Shown here piece by piece: positions 16,336 to 24,962 of a stretch of DNA of 64,000 nt. Position numbers and translations under genes: made by a program. The notes under the pieces were generated by a model, which did no database searches, was not told the DNA's origin, and saw only the letters and a program-made list of their open reading frames with translations. This stretch comes from Tepidiforma sp. (GTDB taxonomy: Bacteria; Chloroflexota; Dehalococcoidia; Tepidiformales; Tepidiformaceae), in contig NZ_BPIG01000002.1 of assembly GCF_026003995.1 (NCBI RefSeq), positions 62,001-126,000 of the forward strand, in the 5' to 3' direction. Numbering within the stretch: position 1 is the stretch's first letter; each line of letters opens with the position of its first letter.

Positions 16336-17643
16336 CTACAGGTGGAGCGGCGGGCTCTTGCAGGCCTTCTTGAGGGCGAAGTAGACGCCGCCGCGGAAGG
16401 CGGCCCGCAGCTGCCGCTGCCGCGCCGGCAGGGCGACGCTCTCGCGCCGCGCGCAGAAGTCGGCCAGCGGCTGCACGGCCGCATCCCACGACAGTTCGGC
16501 GCCGACCCGCGCGAGGTTCGCCCGGCAGCTCTCCCGGAAGCCGGCATCGTCGAGCAGCCGTTCGATGCCGGCCGCCACGGCGTCGACGTCCCGCTCCGGC
16601 ACGGTGATGCCGAGCGGCTCCCGCTCCACCCGCTCCGCCAGCACGTCGCCGCGCGTGCAGAGCAGCGGCACCTGCGCCCGGAAGAGGTCGACGTACCGCG
16701 TGCGGAAGGCGAAGCGCGCCTCGAGGTTTTCGTAGCCGAGGCAAACGCTGGCGTCCGCCTCCGCGAGGTAGCTGTCGATCTCCGCGTACGGCACCCAGCC
16801 CTCGCGGAAGAAGACGGTCCGGTCCTTGAGCCCCAGCTCCTCCGCGAGTTCGATCGTCCGGCGGGTCACCCCCGCGTTCGGCCCGAAGGCGAAATCCGGG
16901 TGGTTGACGCCCATGAAGACGAGCTTCACGTCCGGCCGGCGGCCGGCGAGCTGCGCCATCGCCCGGAGCAGCGTCTCGGTGTCGTTCCATTCGGTGATGC
17001 CGCCGTTCCAGAGCAGCACCCGGTCGCCCGGTGCGATGCCGGGCACCACCCCTTTGAGCACCGGCCCGGCCGGCCGGAGCGGCTGCTGGGGCACGCCGTA
17101 GGGCACCACGTCGATGTACTGCCGCAGCGACGGGTCGCGCGCGTAGACCGACGGCGGCACGAGGTCGAGCGCCATCATCATCCCGATCCAGAGGTCGCGC
17201 TGGCGGTCGTCCGCGCAGAAGATGAAGTCTGCCAGCGTGAGCTGCATGTTCAAATACCACCGGTTCGAAGCCATCCACGTCCGCCGCCACTTCGGCAGGA
17301 TGTCGCGCTGCGAGAGCTCCATCCATTCGATGAAGAGCGGGGTGAAGGCATCGAGCGCGAGCCGCGTCTTCCCCATCAGCTGGACGAACTGGGGCGGGAA
17401 GTTTCGCGACACCGTCACGTCGTGCTGGCGGGCGAGGAAGAGCGCCTCGCCGTTGTCGTAGTAGCGGCGGATGCCGACGTTGCGGGCCGGGGGCGTCACC
17501 TCGCCGCGGTCGCCCGGCACGGCGAGGGTGATTTCTGCGCCGGGCAGGGCGCGGCCGAGCGCGCCTGCGAGCTGGTAGGCGCGCACCCCGGGCGAGGCCA
17601 TCTGGGGCCCGACGACGGCCCGCGAGAGGACGAGGATTCTCAC
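16336..17643 (-). CDS. Glycosyltransferase, GT-B fold (first of two paralogues)
   Basis: 435 residues. The GTG start at 17643 overlaps the upstream gene's TGA (GTGA), so translation is coupled. It has an N-terminal Rossmann half starting RILVLSRAVVGPQMASPGVRAYQLAGALG and a C-terminal half with LLWNGGITEWNDTETLLRAMA, VKLVFMGVNHPD, VFFREGWVPYAEIDSYLAEADASVCLGY and VPLLCTRGDVLAERVEREPLGITVPERD. These are the donor-binding signatures of group-1 (GT4-like) transferases, with an E at the EX7E position. The neighbouring gene is clearly a paralogue. The pair probably adds sugars to an envelope polysaccharide or glycolipid. There is no transmembrane segment. Confidence 0.82.
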   Translation of the reverse strand: MRILVLSRAVVGPQMASPGVRAYQLAGALGRALPGAEITLAVPGDRGEVTPPARNVGIRRYYDNGEALFLARQHDVTVSRNFPPQFVQLMGKTRLALDAFTPLFIEWMELSQRDILPKWRRTWMASNRWYLNMQLTLADFIFCADDRQRDLWIGMMMALDLVPPSVYARDPSLRQYIDVVPYGVPQQPLRPAGPVLKGVVPGIAPGDRVLLWNGGITEWNDTETLLRAMAQLAGRRPDVKLVFMGVNHPDFAFGPNAGVTRRTIELAEELGLKDRTVFFREGWVPYAEIDSYLAEADASVCLGYENLEARFAFRTRYVDLFRAQVPLLCTRGDVLAERVEREPLGITVPERDVDAVAAGIERLLDDAGFRESCRANLARVGAELSWDAAVQPLADFCARRESVALPARQRQLRAAFRGGVYFALKKACKSPPLHL

Positions 17644-19034
17644 TTCGCCGCGCTCCCCGCGCCGGCCCGGGCCAGCCGCTCCTGCCGCAGCCGCTCCTTC
17701 TTCTCGGCCGCTTCCCGCCGCTCCGAGCGCCGCTTCAGCGCGCGGTCGTAGTGGTTGAACACGGCCCGCCGGGCGGTGTACACGGCCAGCCGCTGGGCCA
17801 GCCCGGGCACGCGCTCCCACTTCGCCGAGACCGGCTCGCCCTCCTCCCGGCAGAAGCGCACCAGCGGCTGCATCGTCGCGCTCCACTGGAGCCGCGGCCG
17901 GGCGGCGGCGAGGTTCGCCTTGCAGCGGGCGTGGAACTCCCGGTCATCCAGCAGCTTCTCGATGGCGCGCGCCAGCGCCGGGGCATCGCCCTCCGGCACG
18001 ACGAGCCCCCAGCCCTCCTGCGCCACTTCCTCCGCCAGCACGTCGCCGTGGGTGCAGATGAACGGCAGTTCGCCCCAGATCAGGTCGACGAACCGCGTAC
18101 GGTGGCTGTAGCGCGTCTCCATGTTGTCGAAGTAGGTGCAGACCGAGATGTCGGCCTCGAGCACGTACTGCTTCGCTTCTTCGTGGGAGACCCAGCCCTC
18201 TTCGAAGAAGATCGTCCGGTTCAGCTGGCCGTTGCGGGCCGCGATCGCCTTCGCATCCTGGAAGCGGACGCCCTTGCCGAGCTCCTTGATGCCCGGGTAG
18301 GCGGCGCCGAGGAAGAGCAGCTTGATATCGTCCCGGCCGAGCAGCCGGAGCGCCTCGATCAGCGTCGCCGGGTCGTACCACTGGATGATGCCGCCGTTCC
18401 AGAGGATGATCCGGTCGTTTTCGCCGAAGCCGGGGCGCACGCCGCGCAGCACCCGCTTCCCGGGGACGGGCAGCTCCGGCCGGATGCCGTGGGGCGCCGA
18501 GTCGATATACCGCCGGAGCGTCGGGTCGGCCTCGTACACCCGCGGCGAAATCAGCCCGAGCGATGTCATCATCCCGATGTAGCTGTCGCGCTGCCGTTCG
18601 TTGCAGGTGAGGATGAAGTCGGCCAGCGTCAGCTGCATGCCGAGGACGGCGCGCGTCCGCTCGGCCCAGGCGTCGCGGTGGCGCCCCTCGTAGTGCTGCA
18701 TCCCCACCTCCATCCACTCCATCGCGTACTGCGAGAAGAGGTCCACCACGTACCGCTTCCACGGGTAGAAGACGGCGATGTGGGGCGGCAGCATCGAGCT
18801 GATGATGATGTCGTGCGAGGCGGCGAGCTGGAGCAGGTTCCGCGCGCTCCAGCGGGTCACCCGGAAAGCCCCGTCGGCTGGCTGTTCGACGTCCTCGTTC
18901 GGGCCGGCGAGGGTGACCCGCGCGCCGGGCACGTGCTCGGCGAGGACGCGCGCCTGCGCGGTGGCGCGGATGCCCGGCGCCGACATGTGGCTGCCGAGGT
19001 AGCCCCGGGCGAGGATGAGGATGCGCGGCCCCAT
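17640..19034 (-). CDS. Glycosyltransferase, GT-B fold (second paralogue)
   Basis: 464 residues from the ATG at 19034, with TACCAT 8 bases upstream (19043-19048) and no Shine-Dalgarno. It matches its neighbour along the whole length: RILILARGYLGSHMSAPGIRATAQARVLAE, MQLTLADFILTCNERQRDSYIGMM, IILWNGGIIQWYDPATLIEAL, IFFEEGWVSHEEAKQYVLEADISVC, THGDVLAEEVAQEGWGLVVPEGD. The C-terminal ~45 residues are a highly charged Lys/Arg/Glu tail that could bind membrane lipid. Tandem duplication followed by divergence explains the pair. The acceptor is unknown. The gene is divergent from nhaA, 111 bases apart. Confidence 0.82.
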   Translation of the reverse strand: MGPRILILARGYLGSHMSAPGIRATAQARVLAEHVPGARVTLAGPNEDVEQPADGAFRVTRWSARNLLQLAASHDIIISSMLPPHIAVFYPWKRYVVDLFSQYAMEWMEVGMQHYEGRHRDAWAERTRAVLGMQLTLADFILTCNERQRDSYIGMMTSLGLISPRVYEADPTLRRYIDSAPHGIRPELPVPGKRVLRGVRPGFGENDRIILWNGGIIQWYDPATLIEALRLLGRDDIKLLFLGAAYPGIKELGKGVRFQDAKAIAARNGQLNRTIFFEEGWVSHEEAKQYVLEADISVCTYFDNMETRYSHRTRFVDLIWGELPFICTHGDVLAEEVAQEGWGLVVPEGDAPALARAIEKLLDDREFHARCKANLAAARPRLQWSATMQPLVRFCREEGEPVSAKWERVPGLAQRLAVYTARRAVFNHYDRALKRRSERREAAEKKERLRQERLARAGAGSAAK

Positions 19035-19145
19035 GGCCGCCGATGGTACGGCCCGCCCCCGCCACGCGGAAGCGCTGCCCCCGCAACGAGGGACCGGTGC
19101 GGCCTCAATTGACCGCAAGCTTCGCCGATCTACGCTACGGGCGAC

Positions 19146-20537
19146 GTGTTGCGCGCCCTCGATTCCTTCATCGGCGGCCATGGCCGCCGTTTCGTTGTCC
19201 GGCGGTTCGTGCGCCCTGCCCAGCGCTTCGCCGCCATCGAAGCCTCCGGCGGCATCGTCCTCCTCCTCGGCGCCATCATCGCGCTTGCCTGGGTCAACTC
19301 CCCCTGGGAGCAGAGCTACCACGACCTCTGGGAGACGGAGCTCGCGCTCGACCTCCACCTCTTCGAAATCCACCAGCACCTCGGCCACGCCGTCAACGAC
19401 GGCCTCATGGTGCTCTTCTTCTTCGTGGTCGGCCTCGAAATCAAGCGCGAGCTCGTCTCGGGCGAACTCTCGAGCCCCCGGCGCGCCATCCTCCCCGTCG
19501 CGGCGGCGCTCGGCGGCATGCTCGGCCCGGCGCTCATCTACACCGCCTTCAACGCCGGCACCGAGACGGCGCACGGCTGGGGCATCCCGATGGCGACGGA
19601 TATCGCCTTCGCCGTCGGCGTCCTCACCCTCCTGGGCAAGCGGGTGCCGCCGCCGCTCAAGGTCTTCCTCCTCGCCCTCGCCGTCGCCGACGACCTCGGC
19701 GGCATCATCGTCATCGCCGTCTTCTACACCGAATCGCTCTCGCTCGAAGCGCTCGGCTGGGCCGCTGCCCTGCTCGCCCTCATGTTCATCCTGAACCGGG
19801 GCGGCGTCCGCGCCATCGGCGTCTACTTCTTCCTCGGCGTCCTTTTCTGGGCCGCGATGCTCAAGTCGGGCATCCACGCCACGATCGCCGGCGTCATCCT
19901 CGCGATGCTCACCCCCTCCCGGCCGTACTACTCCGACGAAGATTTCGACGCCGCCATGGACCGCCTGCGCACGGAGTACGCCCTCGCCCGGGCCGACGGC
20001 GACCACGAGCGGATGCAGCAGGCGCTCGCCCAGATGGAAGACCTCGCCAGCGGGATGGAGAGCCCGCTCGACCGGCTGGAGCACCGGCTCGCGCCGTGGA
20101 CGGCCTACCTCATCGTGCCCATCTTCGCGATCGCCAACGCCGGCGTCCCCGTCACGGGCGAGATGCTGCGGAACGCCGCCTCCAGCCCCGTCACCCTCGG
20201 TGTCGCGTTCGGCCTCGTGTTCGGCAAGCCGATCGGCATCTTCCTCACGAGCTGGCTGTGCGTCCGCCTCGGGCTCGCCCAGCTGCCGGCGAACACCGGC
20301 TTCCGGCAGGTGCTCGGCGCGGGGATGATCGCCGGCATCGGCTTCACGGTGGCGCTCTTCATCGCGGGCCTCAGCTTCGACGACCCGTCGCACCTCGACG
20401 AGGCGAAGATCGGCATCCTCGCCGCCTCGCTCATCGCCGGGGTCATCGGCTCGCTCTACCTGCTGCTGGCCGCGCCATCGGCCTCGCACGATACGGGCCT
20501 CGAGGCTGCGCGGGCCCGGGCCGCCGCCGGCCACTGA
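19146..20537 (+). CDS. nhaA: Na+/H+ antiporter NhaA
   Basis: 463 residues with a GTG start, and TACGCT 9 bases before it (19131-19136). About 11 membrane helices are seen. Diagnostic NhaA motifs are present: DGLMVLFFFVVGLEIKREL, the pH/ion-binding helices ATDIAFAVGVL and LALAVADDLGG (the Asp pair that binds Na+), MLKSGIHATIAGVILAML and AGIGFTVALFIAGLSF. It exchanges external H+ for internal Na+. It is longer than the ~390-residue E. coli protein because of an inserted acidic helical loop (~270-310, DAAMDRLRTEYALARADGDH) and a C-terminal extension, common in high-GC relatives. Confidence 0.95.
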   Translation: MLRALDSFIGGHGRRFVVRRFVRPAQRFAAIEASGGIVLLLGAIIALAWVNSPWEQSYHDLWETELALDLHLFEIHQHLGHAVNDGLMVLFFFVVGLEIKRELVSGELSSPRRAILPVAAALGGMLGPALIYTAFNAGTETAHGWGIPMATDIAFAVGVLTLLGKRVPPPLKVFLLALAVADDLGGIIVIAVFYTESLSLEALGWAAALLALMFILNRGGVRAIGVYFFLGVLFWAAMLKSGIHATIAGVILAMLTPSRPYYSDEDFDAAMDRLRTEYALARADGDHERMQQALAQMEDLASGMESPLDRLEHRLAPWTAYLIVPIFAIANAGVPVTGEMLRNAASSPVTLGVAFGLVFGKPIGIFLTSWLCVRLGLAQLPANTGFRQVLGAGMIAGIGFTVALFIAGLSFDDPSHLDEAKIGILAASLIAGVIGSLYLLLAAPSASHDTGLEAARARAAAGH

Positions 20538-20592
20538 CCCCGAGCGTCAGCCGCCCCTCGGAGCTGGAGGGCCGCGCCGCCACGGTAGCGGC

Positions 20593-22536
20593 ATGCGCAC
20601 CCTCACGCCCTCGCTCCTCGCGCACCAGGGCGCGGCGCGCCGCCGCCCGGCGGTCCGCGTCCTCCTCTCCCGCCGCCGGGCGGGCGTGCCGCTGCTCGCG
20701 TTCGGCCCGCCGGCCGCGCTGCCCGGCAGCGAAGCCCCGCACGCGCTCGTCCTCACCGCCGCCGGCACGGCCGTCCAGCTGGTCAACGACGGCGGCAGCC
20801 TCCGCGCCCGCCGGGATGGCGGCCCGTGGTCGGGCGTCCTCGCCAGCCTGCCCGCCGGCGCGCCTGTCGCCGCGGCGGCCGTGCCAGGCGAAATCGCCGC
20901 CGCCTTCGCCGACGGCACCGCGCTCCGCACCATCCACTCCTTCGACGACGGCCTGACCTGGTCCGCGCCGGCGACCCGCGTGACCGAGGCCGTGCCGATC
21001 GGCAGCCTCGCGCTCGCCGGCCGCGCCTCCAGCGGCAACCTCTGCGCCTTCTACAGCCTGGGCGCGACCCCGGCGGTGAAGCGGCTCCGCCGGACGGGCG
21101 GCACCTGGGCCGCCAGCGGCACCACCTGGACGATGGCCGGCAGCTGGGCGACCGTCACCGGGCTCGCCGCGGTCCACGCCGCCGGCGACTTCCACCTGCT
21201 CGTCACCGGCACCGCGCCCGGCAGCGGCGCGGCCCTCGCGGCCGCTCATGTGATGGGCGACGGCGGGCTGCCGGCGAACGCCTGGTTCGGCCCGCGGCCG
21301 GTCGCCGCCGCCGATGCCGCCTCCGGCATCACGTTCGAGCGGCCCGCCATCGCCTGGGCCGGGCAGGCCGTCGCCGCCGTCCGCGAAGTCCGCGCCGCGC
21401 CCGTCGCCGGCTCCCGCGCGCTGCTGGCGCAGGCCGTCGCCGGGACGCTCGCGCCCTGGAGCGAGCCGGTCCCGTTCGCTGCGGGCGCGCCTTTCGGGCT
21501 CGCGCTCGCCGCCGATGGGGCCGCGCTCCTCGCCGCGCGGGTCGGGGCCGTGCAGGCCGCGCCGCTCGCGGATGAGCTGGACGTTTCGGGCCTCCTCCGC
21601 AGCTTCCGCCGGGTCGACGGCCCGGCCGTCTCTCACTCCCTCCTCGAGCTCGCCGACCCCGCCGGGCTGGCCGGCAGCGAGCCGCTCCTCGCCCCCGGCG
21701 CCGGCATCGAAGTCAGCCTCGGCTTCCGCTCCGGCCCGGGCGGCGCGCCGGAGTACGGCCCCGCCTTCCGCGGCGCCCTCGAGGGGGTCGAGCGGCGCCG
21801 GGCGGGCGGCGTGCAGGCGGCCCGCCTCCGCATCGCCGGGCCGTGGGAGCGGCTCGCGGCCTACCGCGCCCCGGCCACCTGGCAGCCGCCGCCCGGCAGC
21901 ACCCGCGGCGAACTCCTGACCGCCCTCGCGGCCCGCGCCGGCATCCCGGTCGCCAGCGCTGCCGACCTGCCGCCCTCCGGCGCCTGGACGACGGAGACGG
22001 CCGCCGTCGCCATCCAGGCCGGGGAGGCCGCCCTCCCGGCGGCGCTCCGCCTGCTTGAACCGACCGCCGACGCCTTCCGCGCGGAATCCGGCCTCGAAAT
22101 CTGCGGGCTCGGCCCGGCCGACCCCGCCGCCTGGACACTCGGCGCGGGCGGCCATCCGCTCCTCGCCTTCGAACCGGCCGCGCGGGCGCTCCCCGCGTGG
22201 GCCCGGGTGCAGGGGCCGGACCGCGCCGCCGAGGCGTTCCGCGGGGGCGAACTCCTGCGCGATGGCCCCGCGCTCGTCCCCCGCCGCGAACTCGGCGCCG
22301 CCTCCGATGCGCTCGCCGGGGCCTACGCCGAACGGCTGCTCGCGCGGCTCCGCCGGGGCCGGCCGCTCGCCCGCGCCCGGCTGCCCTTCCACGCCGGCAT
22401 CCAGATCTACGACGTCGTCGAAGTCGTCCACCCGCTCGCGCCGGGCGGCAGCGCCCGCTACCGCGTGCTCGGCATCGAAACCGCGTACGCGCCGGGGCGC
22501 TTCGAAACGGCGCTGACCCTCGGGGAGGTGAACTGA
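20593..22536 (+). CDS. Phage tail-type structural protein (baseplate/hub-like)
   Basis: 647 residues, intact, with the same codon bias as its neighbours. It starts MRTLTPSLLAHQGAARRRPAVRVLL. The first ~330 residues are beta-rich with recurring Ser/Thr-Trp phrases (TIHSFDDGLTWSAP, SLGATPAVKRLRRTGGTW) like exo-sialidase-type or propeller blades in tail proteins. The C-terminal ~300 residues (LLAPGAGIEVSLGFRSGPGG, FRGALEGVERRRAGGVQ, FHAGIQIYDVVEVVHPL, and ending in IETAYAPGRFETALTLGEVN) look like the tail-hub class that ends in a small beta domain. The next gene overlaps by 1 base, and the pair resembles a two-gene fragment of a phage tail module. This is a family-style recognition and not a firm homology. 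Confidence 0.6.
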   Translation: MRTLTPSLLAHQGAARRRPAVRVLLSRRRAGVPLLAFGPPAALPGSEAPHALVLTAAGTAVQLVNDGGSLRARRDGGPWSGVLASLPAGAPVAAAAVPGEIAAAFADGTALRTIHSFDDGLTWSAPATRVTEAVPIGSLALAGRASSGNLCAFYSLGATPAVKRLRRTGGTWAASGTTWTMAGSWATVTGLAAVHAAGDFHLLVTGTAPGSGAALAAAHVMGDGGLPANAWFGPRPVAAADAASGITFERPAIAWAGQAVAAVREVRAAPVAGSRALLAQAVAGTLAPWSEPVPFAAGAPFGLALAADGAALLAARVGAVQAAPLADELDVSGLLRSFRRVDGPAVSHSLLELADPAGLAGSEPLLAPGAGIEVSLGFRSGPGGAPEYGPAFRGALEGVERRRAGGVQAARLRIAGPWERLAAYRAPATWQPPPGSTRGELLTALAARAGIPVASAADLPPSGAWTTETAAVAIQAGEAALPAALRLLEPTADAFRAESGLEICGLGPADPAAWTLGAGGHPLLAFEPAARALPAWARVQGPDRAAEAFRGGELLRDGPALVPRRELGAASDALAGAYAERLLARLRRGRPLARARLPFHAGIQIYDVVEVVHPLAPGGSARYRVLGIETAYAPGRFETALTLGEVN

Positions 22537-22745
22537 TGGCTCTGCTCCGCGCCCGTCTCGTCGCCTTCGATACCGTCAGCTGGACGGCCGCCGTCCGGCT
22601 CGACGGCTCCGCGGCCGCGCTCTTCGAAAGCGTTTCCGTGAGCCGCGCGCTGCCCGCGGCCGAGATGGTCCCCGGCCGCCGCCTGCTCATCGATACCGGC
22701 GACCACCGCCACCCGGCGGATGCCGTCGTCATCGCCGCGTGGTGA
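22536..22745 (+). CDS. Small phage tail-associated protein
   Basis: 69 residues, starting in the TGATG overlap with the tail-type gene and following GGGGAGGTG at good spacing. It is a single beta domain: LLRARLVAFDTVSWTAAVRL, then FESVSVSRALPAAEMVPGRRLLIDTGD, then HRHPADAVVIAAW. Such small proteins directly after a hub or baseplate gene are known in high-GC phage tail modules as OB-fold-like spike or cap components. Its tight coupling argues that it works in the same particle as the gene before it. It ends 15 bases from the convergent acidic protein. Confidence 0.55.
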   Translation: MALLRARLVAFDTVSWTAAVRLDGSAAALFESVSVSRALPAAEMVPGRRLLIDTGDHRHPADAVVIAAW

Positions 22746-22760
22746 GCGCCGCGCTGCCGC

Positions 22761-23171
22761 TCAGTACTGCGCCTCGAGCGCTTCGTCGTCCGTTTCGAAG
22801 GTGTACACGACGAGCTCGCCGTTCTCCCAGCGCTCGCCGTTCTCCTCGACGCCCGGCGGCACCGCCTCCTGCGGGTCGAACAGCAGCCCGACCACCTGCT
22901 CGTAGCTCGCGACCCGGGGGTCGGCGTCGAGCGCCGCTTCGACGTGGACGAGCGGGATCGCCTCATCCGGCAGCACGAGGAACTCCTCCGGCGGGTCTTC
23001 GTTCGTGAAGACGGGGCCGATGCGGTCGCCCTCCCGGTCGGTATAGACGCCTTCGACGAGGTAGGGGGCGCCGGTGTGGGCGAGCGGCTCGCCGAATGCG
23101 CAGCGGTAGGCGATGCGGCGGTGGCGGCGCTTCCCGGTGAGCGCCCCGGGCGGCGGTTCGACGTCGGCCAT
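22761..23171 (-). CDS. Conserved acidic protein of unknown function
   Basis: 136 residues. The ATG at 23171 has GGGAGGA 9 bases upstream, which favours it over the GTG two codons earlier. The protein is strongly acidic with EGVYTDREGDRIGPVFTNEDPPEEFLVLPDE and ends ELVVYTFETDDEALEAQY. No signal peptide, membrane segment or recognised domain is seen. A basic KRRHRRIAYR patch near residue 15-25 contrasts with the rest. It is transcribed toward the tail-type pair. Confidence 0.6.
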   Translation of the reverse strand: MADVEPPPGALTGKRRHRRIAYRCAFGEPLAHTGAPYLVEGVYTDREGDRIGPVFTNEDPPEEFLVLPDEAIPLVHVEAALDADPRVASYEQVVGLLFDPQEAVPPGVEENGERWENGELVVYTFETDDEALEAQY

Positions 23172-23398
23172 CGGCACGAATCCTCCCGGCGGTGATGGCC
23201 CCCAGCGTGCGCCGCCCCGGCGCGCTCCGCAACGGCCGCCCGGTCCCGCCCCGCCGGCCGGGAAGGCCCGGTCCGGTGCCCCCTAGGGGAACCCCCGGGG
23301 CGCGCGCAAAAACACCCTCCTGTTCCGCAGCTGTCTGCCGATATCCACGGTGGAACGACCGCAACCCGGCTGCCCGCCAGCCAAGGAGTACCCCGGCC

Positions 23399-24880
23399 AT
23401 GCCCGGCTCCCCGCTCGAGCGCATCATGCAGTCCGAACGGCTGCCCACCATCCCCGCGGTGGCGGTCCGCGTCATCGAACTCGTCCAGCGCCCCGACGTC
23501 TCCCTCGACGAGCTCGGCGCCATGATCGAGCGCGACCCGGCCCTGGCCGCCCGCGTCCTCCGGATGGCGAACAGCGGCTTCTACGGCCGCCCCCGCTCCA
23601 TCTCCCGCGTCCGCGATGCCATCCTCGTCCTCGGCCTGCGGACGGTGAAGACGCTCGCCCTCGGCTTCACCCTCGTCGCCGACCTCCGCGCCCGGGAGCG
23701 GGACGGCCTCGACCACACCTGGCTCTGGCAGCGCAGCCTCTACGCCGCCATCGTCGCCCGCGCCGTCGCCAGCCGCGCCGGCCTCCGCATCGGCGACGAA
23801 GCCTTCCTCGGCGGCCTCTTCCACCTCCTCGGCGTCATCGCCCTCGAATCGGCGCTCGGCGACGAGTACCGGGATGTCGCCGCCGAGGCCGGCCGCGACA
23901 TCGGCCTCCTCCGCGTCCGCGAACTCGAGCGCTTCGGGGTCGACCACAGCCGGGTCGGCGCAGCCCTGGCCGAGCGCTGGAACCTGCCGCCGGCCCTCGT
24001 CGATGCCGTCCGCCACGCCGGCGACCCCTCCGGGGCCCCGCTCGAGACAGCCCAGCTCGTGATGTGCGTCCACGCCGGCGCGGCCGGCGCCGATGTCATC
24101 CTCGGCGACCGGCCCGGCGAACAGCTCGCCGCCCTCCGGACGGCGTGCGAGCGGCTCGGCGTCGCCCCCGGAGCCGCCGAGGAGCTCGTCTCCGGTGCCC
24201 TCGCCGACGGCGCGACGCTCGCAGCCACGTTCGATATCCCGGCCAGCTGCCTCGAACCGGAGGACGTGCTCGCCCGCGCCAACGAAGCCCTCCTCCGCCT
24301 CACCATCGAATCCGAGCGCGAAAACGCCGCCCTCCAGGCCGAGCGCGAACAGCTCATCCAGCAGGCCTCCACCGACGTCCTCACCGGCGTCGCCAACCGC
24401 CGCCATTTCCACGAGTTCCTCGAGGAACACTTCCGCCTCGCCGCCCGCTACGGCACGCCGCTCTCGCTCTTCCTCGTCGACCTCGACCGTTTCAAGGCGC
24501 TCAACGACACCTACGGCCACCTCACCGGCGATGAAGTCCTCCGCGCCGTCGCCGCCCGGATGAAGAGCGTCCTGCGCGATGCCGACCTGCTGGCCCGCTT
24601 CGGCGGCGAAGAGTTCGTCGTCGTCCTGCCCTCTACGCCGCTGGAGGGCGCCCTCCAGACCGCCGAGCGGGTCCGCGACGCGATCGCCTCCCGGCCCGTC
24701 GAAGTCGCCGGGCACCAGATCCCGGTCACGGCGTCGTTCGGGGTCTCGGCCTACCGCGCCGACGCCCTCATGACGCCCGAATGGCTGATCAAAGAGGCCG
24801 ACCTCGCCCTCTACGAAGCGAAGCGCGCCGGCCGGAACTGCGTGCGGGCGGCCGGCGATGACGTCCCGTCCCGCTTCTAG
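23399..24880 (+). CDS. HDOD-domain diguanylate cyclase
   Basis: 493 residues. AAGGAG lies 11 bases before the ATG at 23399. Residues ~10-210 form an HDOD domain: LPTIPAVAVRVIELVQRPDVSLDELGAMIERDPALAARVLRMANSG is the classical opening, given here over several phrases, with FLGGLFHLLGVIALE and RWNLPPALVDAVRHAGDP later. A coiled-coil linker (~300-325) leads to a complete GGDEF domain with DVLTGVANRRHFHEFL, LFLVDLDRFKALNDTYGHLTGD and the active site FGGEEF. An RDAD sequence five residues before GGEEF matches the inhibitory I-site for c-di-GMP. It should make c-di-GMP under a signal read by the HDOD part. It is followed 82 bases later by a PAS kinase on the same strand. Confidence 0.93.
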   Translation: MPGSPLERIMQSERLPTIPAVAVRVIELVQRPDVSLDELGAMIERDPALAARVLRMANSGFYGRPRSISRVRDAILVLGLRTVKTLALGFTLVADLRARERDGLDHTWLWQRSLYAAIVARAVASRAGLRIGDEAFLGGLFHLLGVIALESALGDEYRDVAAEAGRDIGLLRVRELERFGVDHSRVGAALAERWNLPPALVDAVRHAGDPSGAPLETAQLVMCVHAGAAGADVILGDRPGEQLAALRTACERLGVAPGAAEELVSGALADGATLAATFDIPASCLEPEDVLARANEALLRLTIESERENAALQAEREQLIQQASTDVLTGVANRRHFHEFLEEHFRLAARYGTPLSLFLVDLDRFKALNDTYGHLTGDEVLRAVAARMKSVLRDADLLARFGGEEFVVVLPSTPLEGALQTAERVRDAIASRPVEVAGHQIPVTASFGVSAYRADALMTPEWLIKEADLALYEAKRAGRNCVRAAGDDVPSRF

Positions 24881-24962
24881 GCGAAAAACGCGGGGAAACC
24901 CCGAGCCCCTCACGCGAGAAAGCCGCTACCCTACAGGTGCGCCGGCGGGGGGCGCCCACGGC

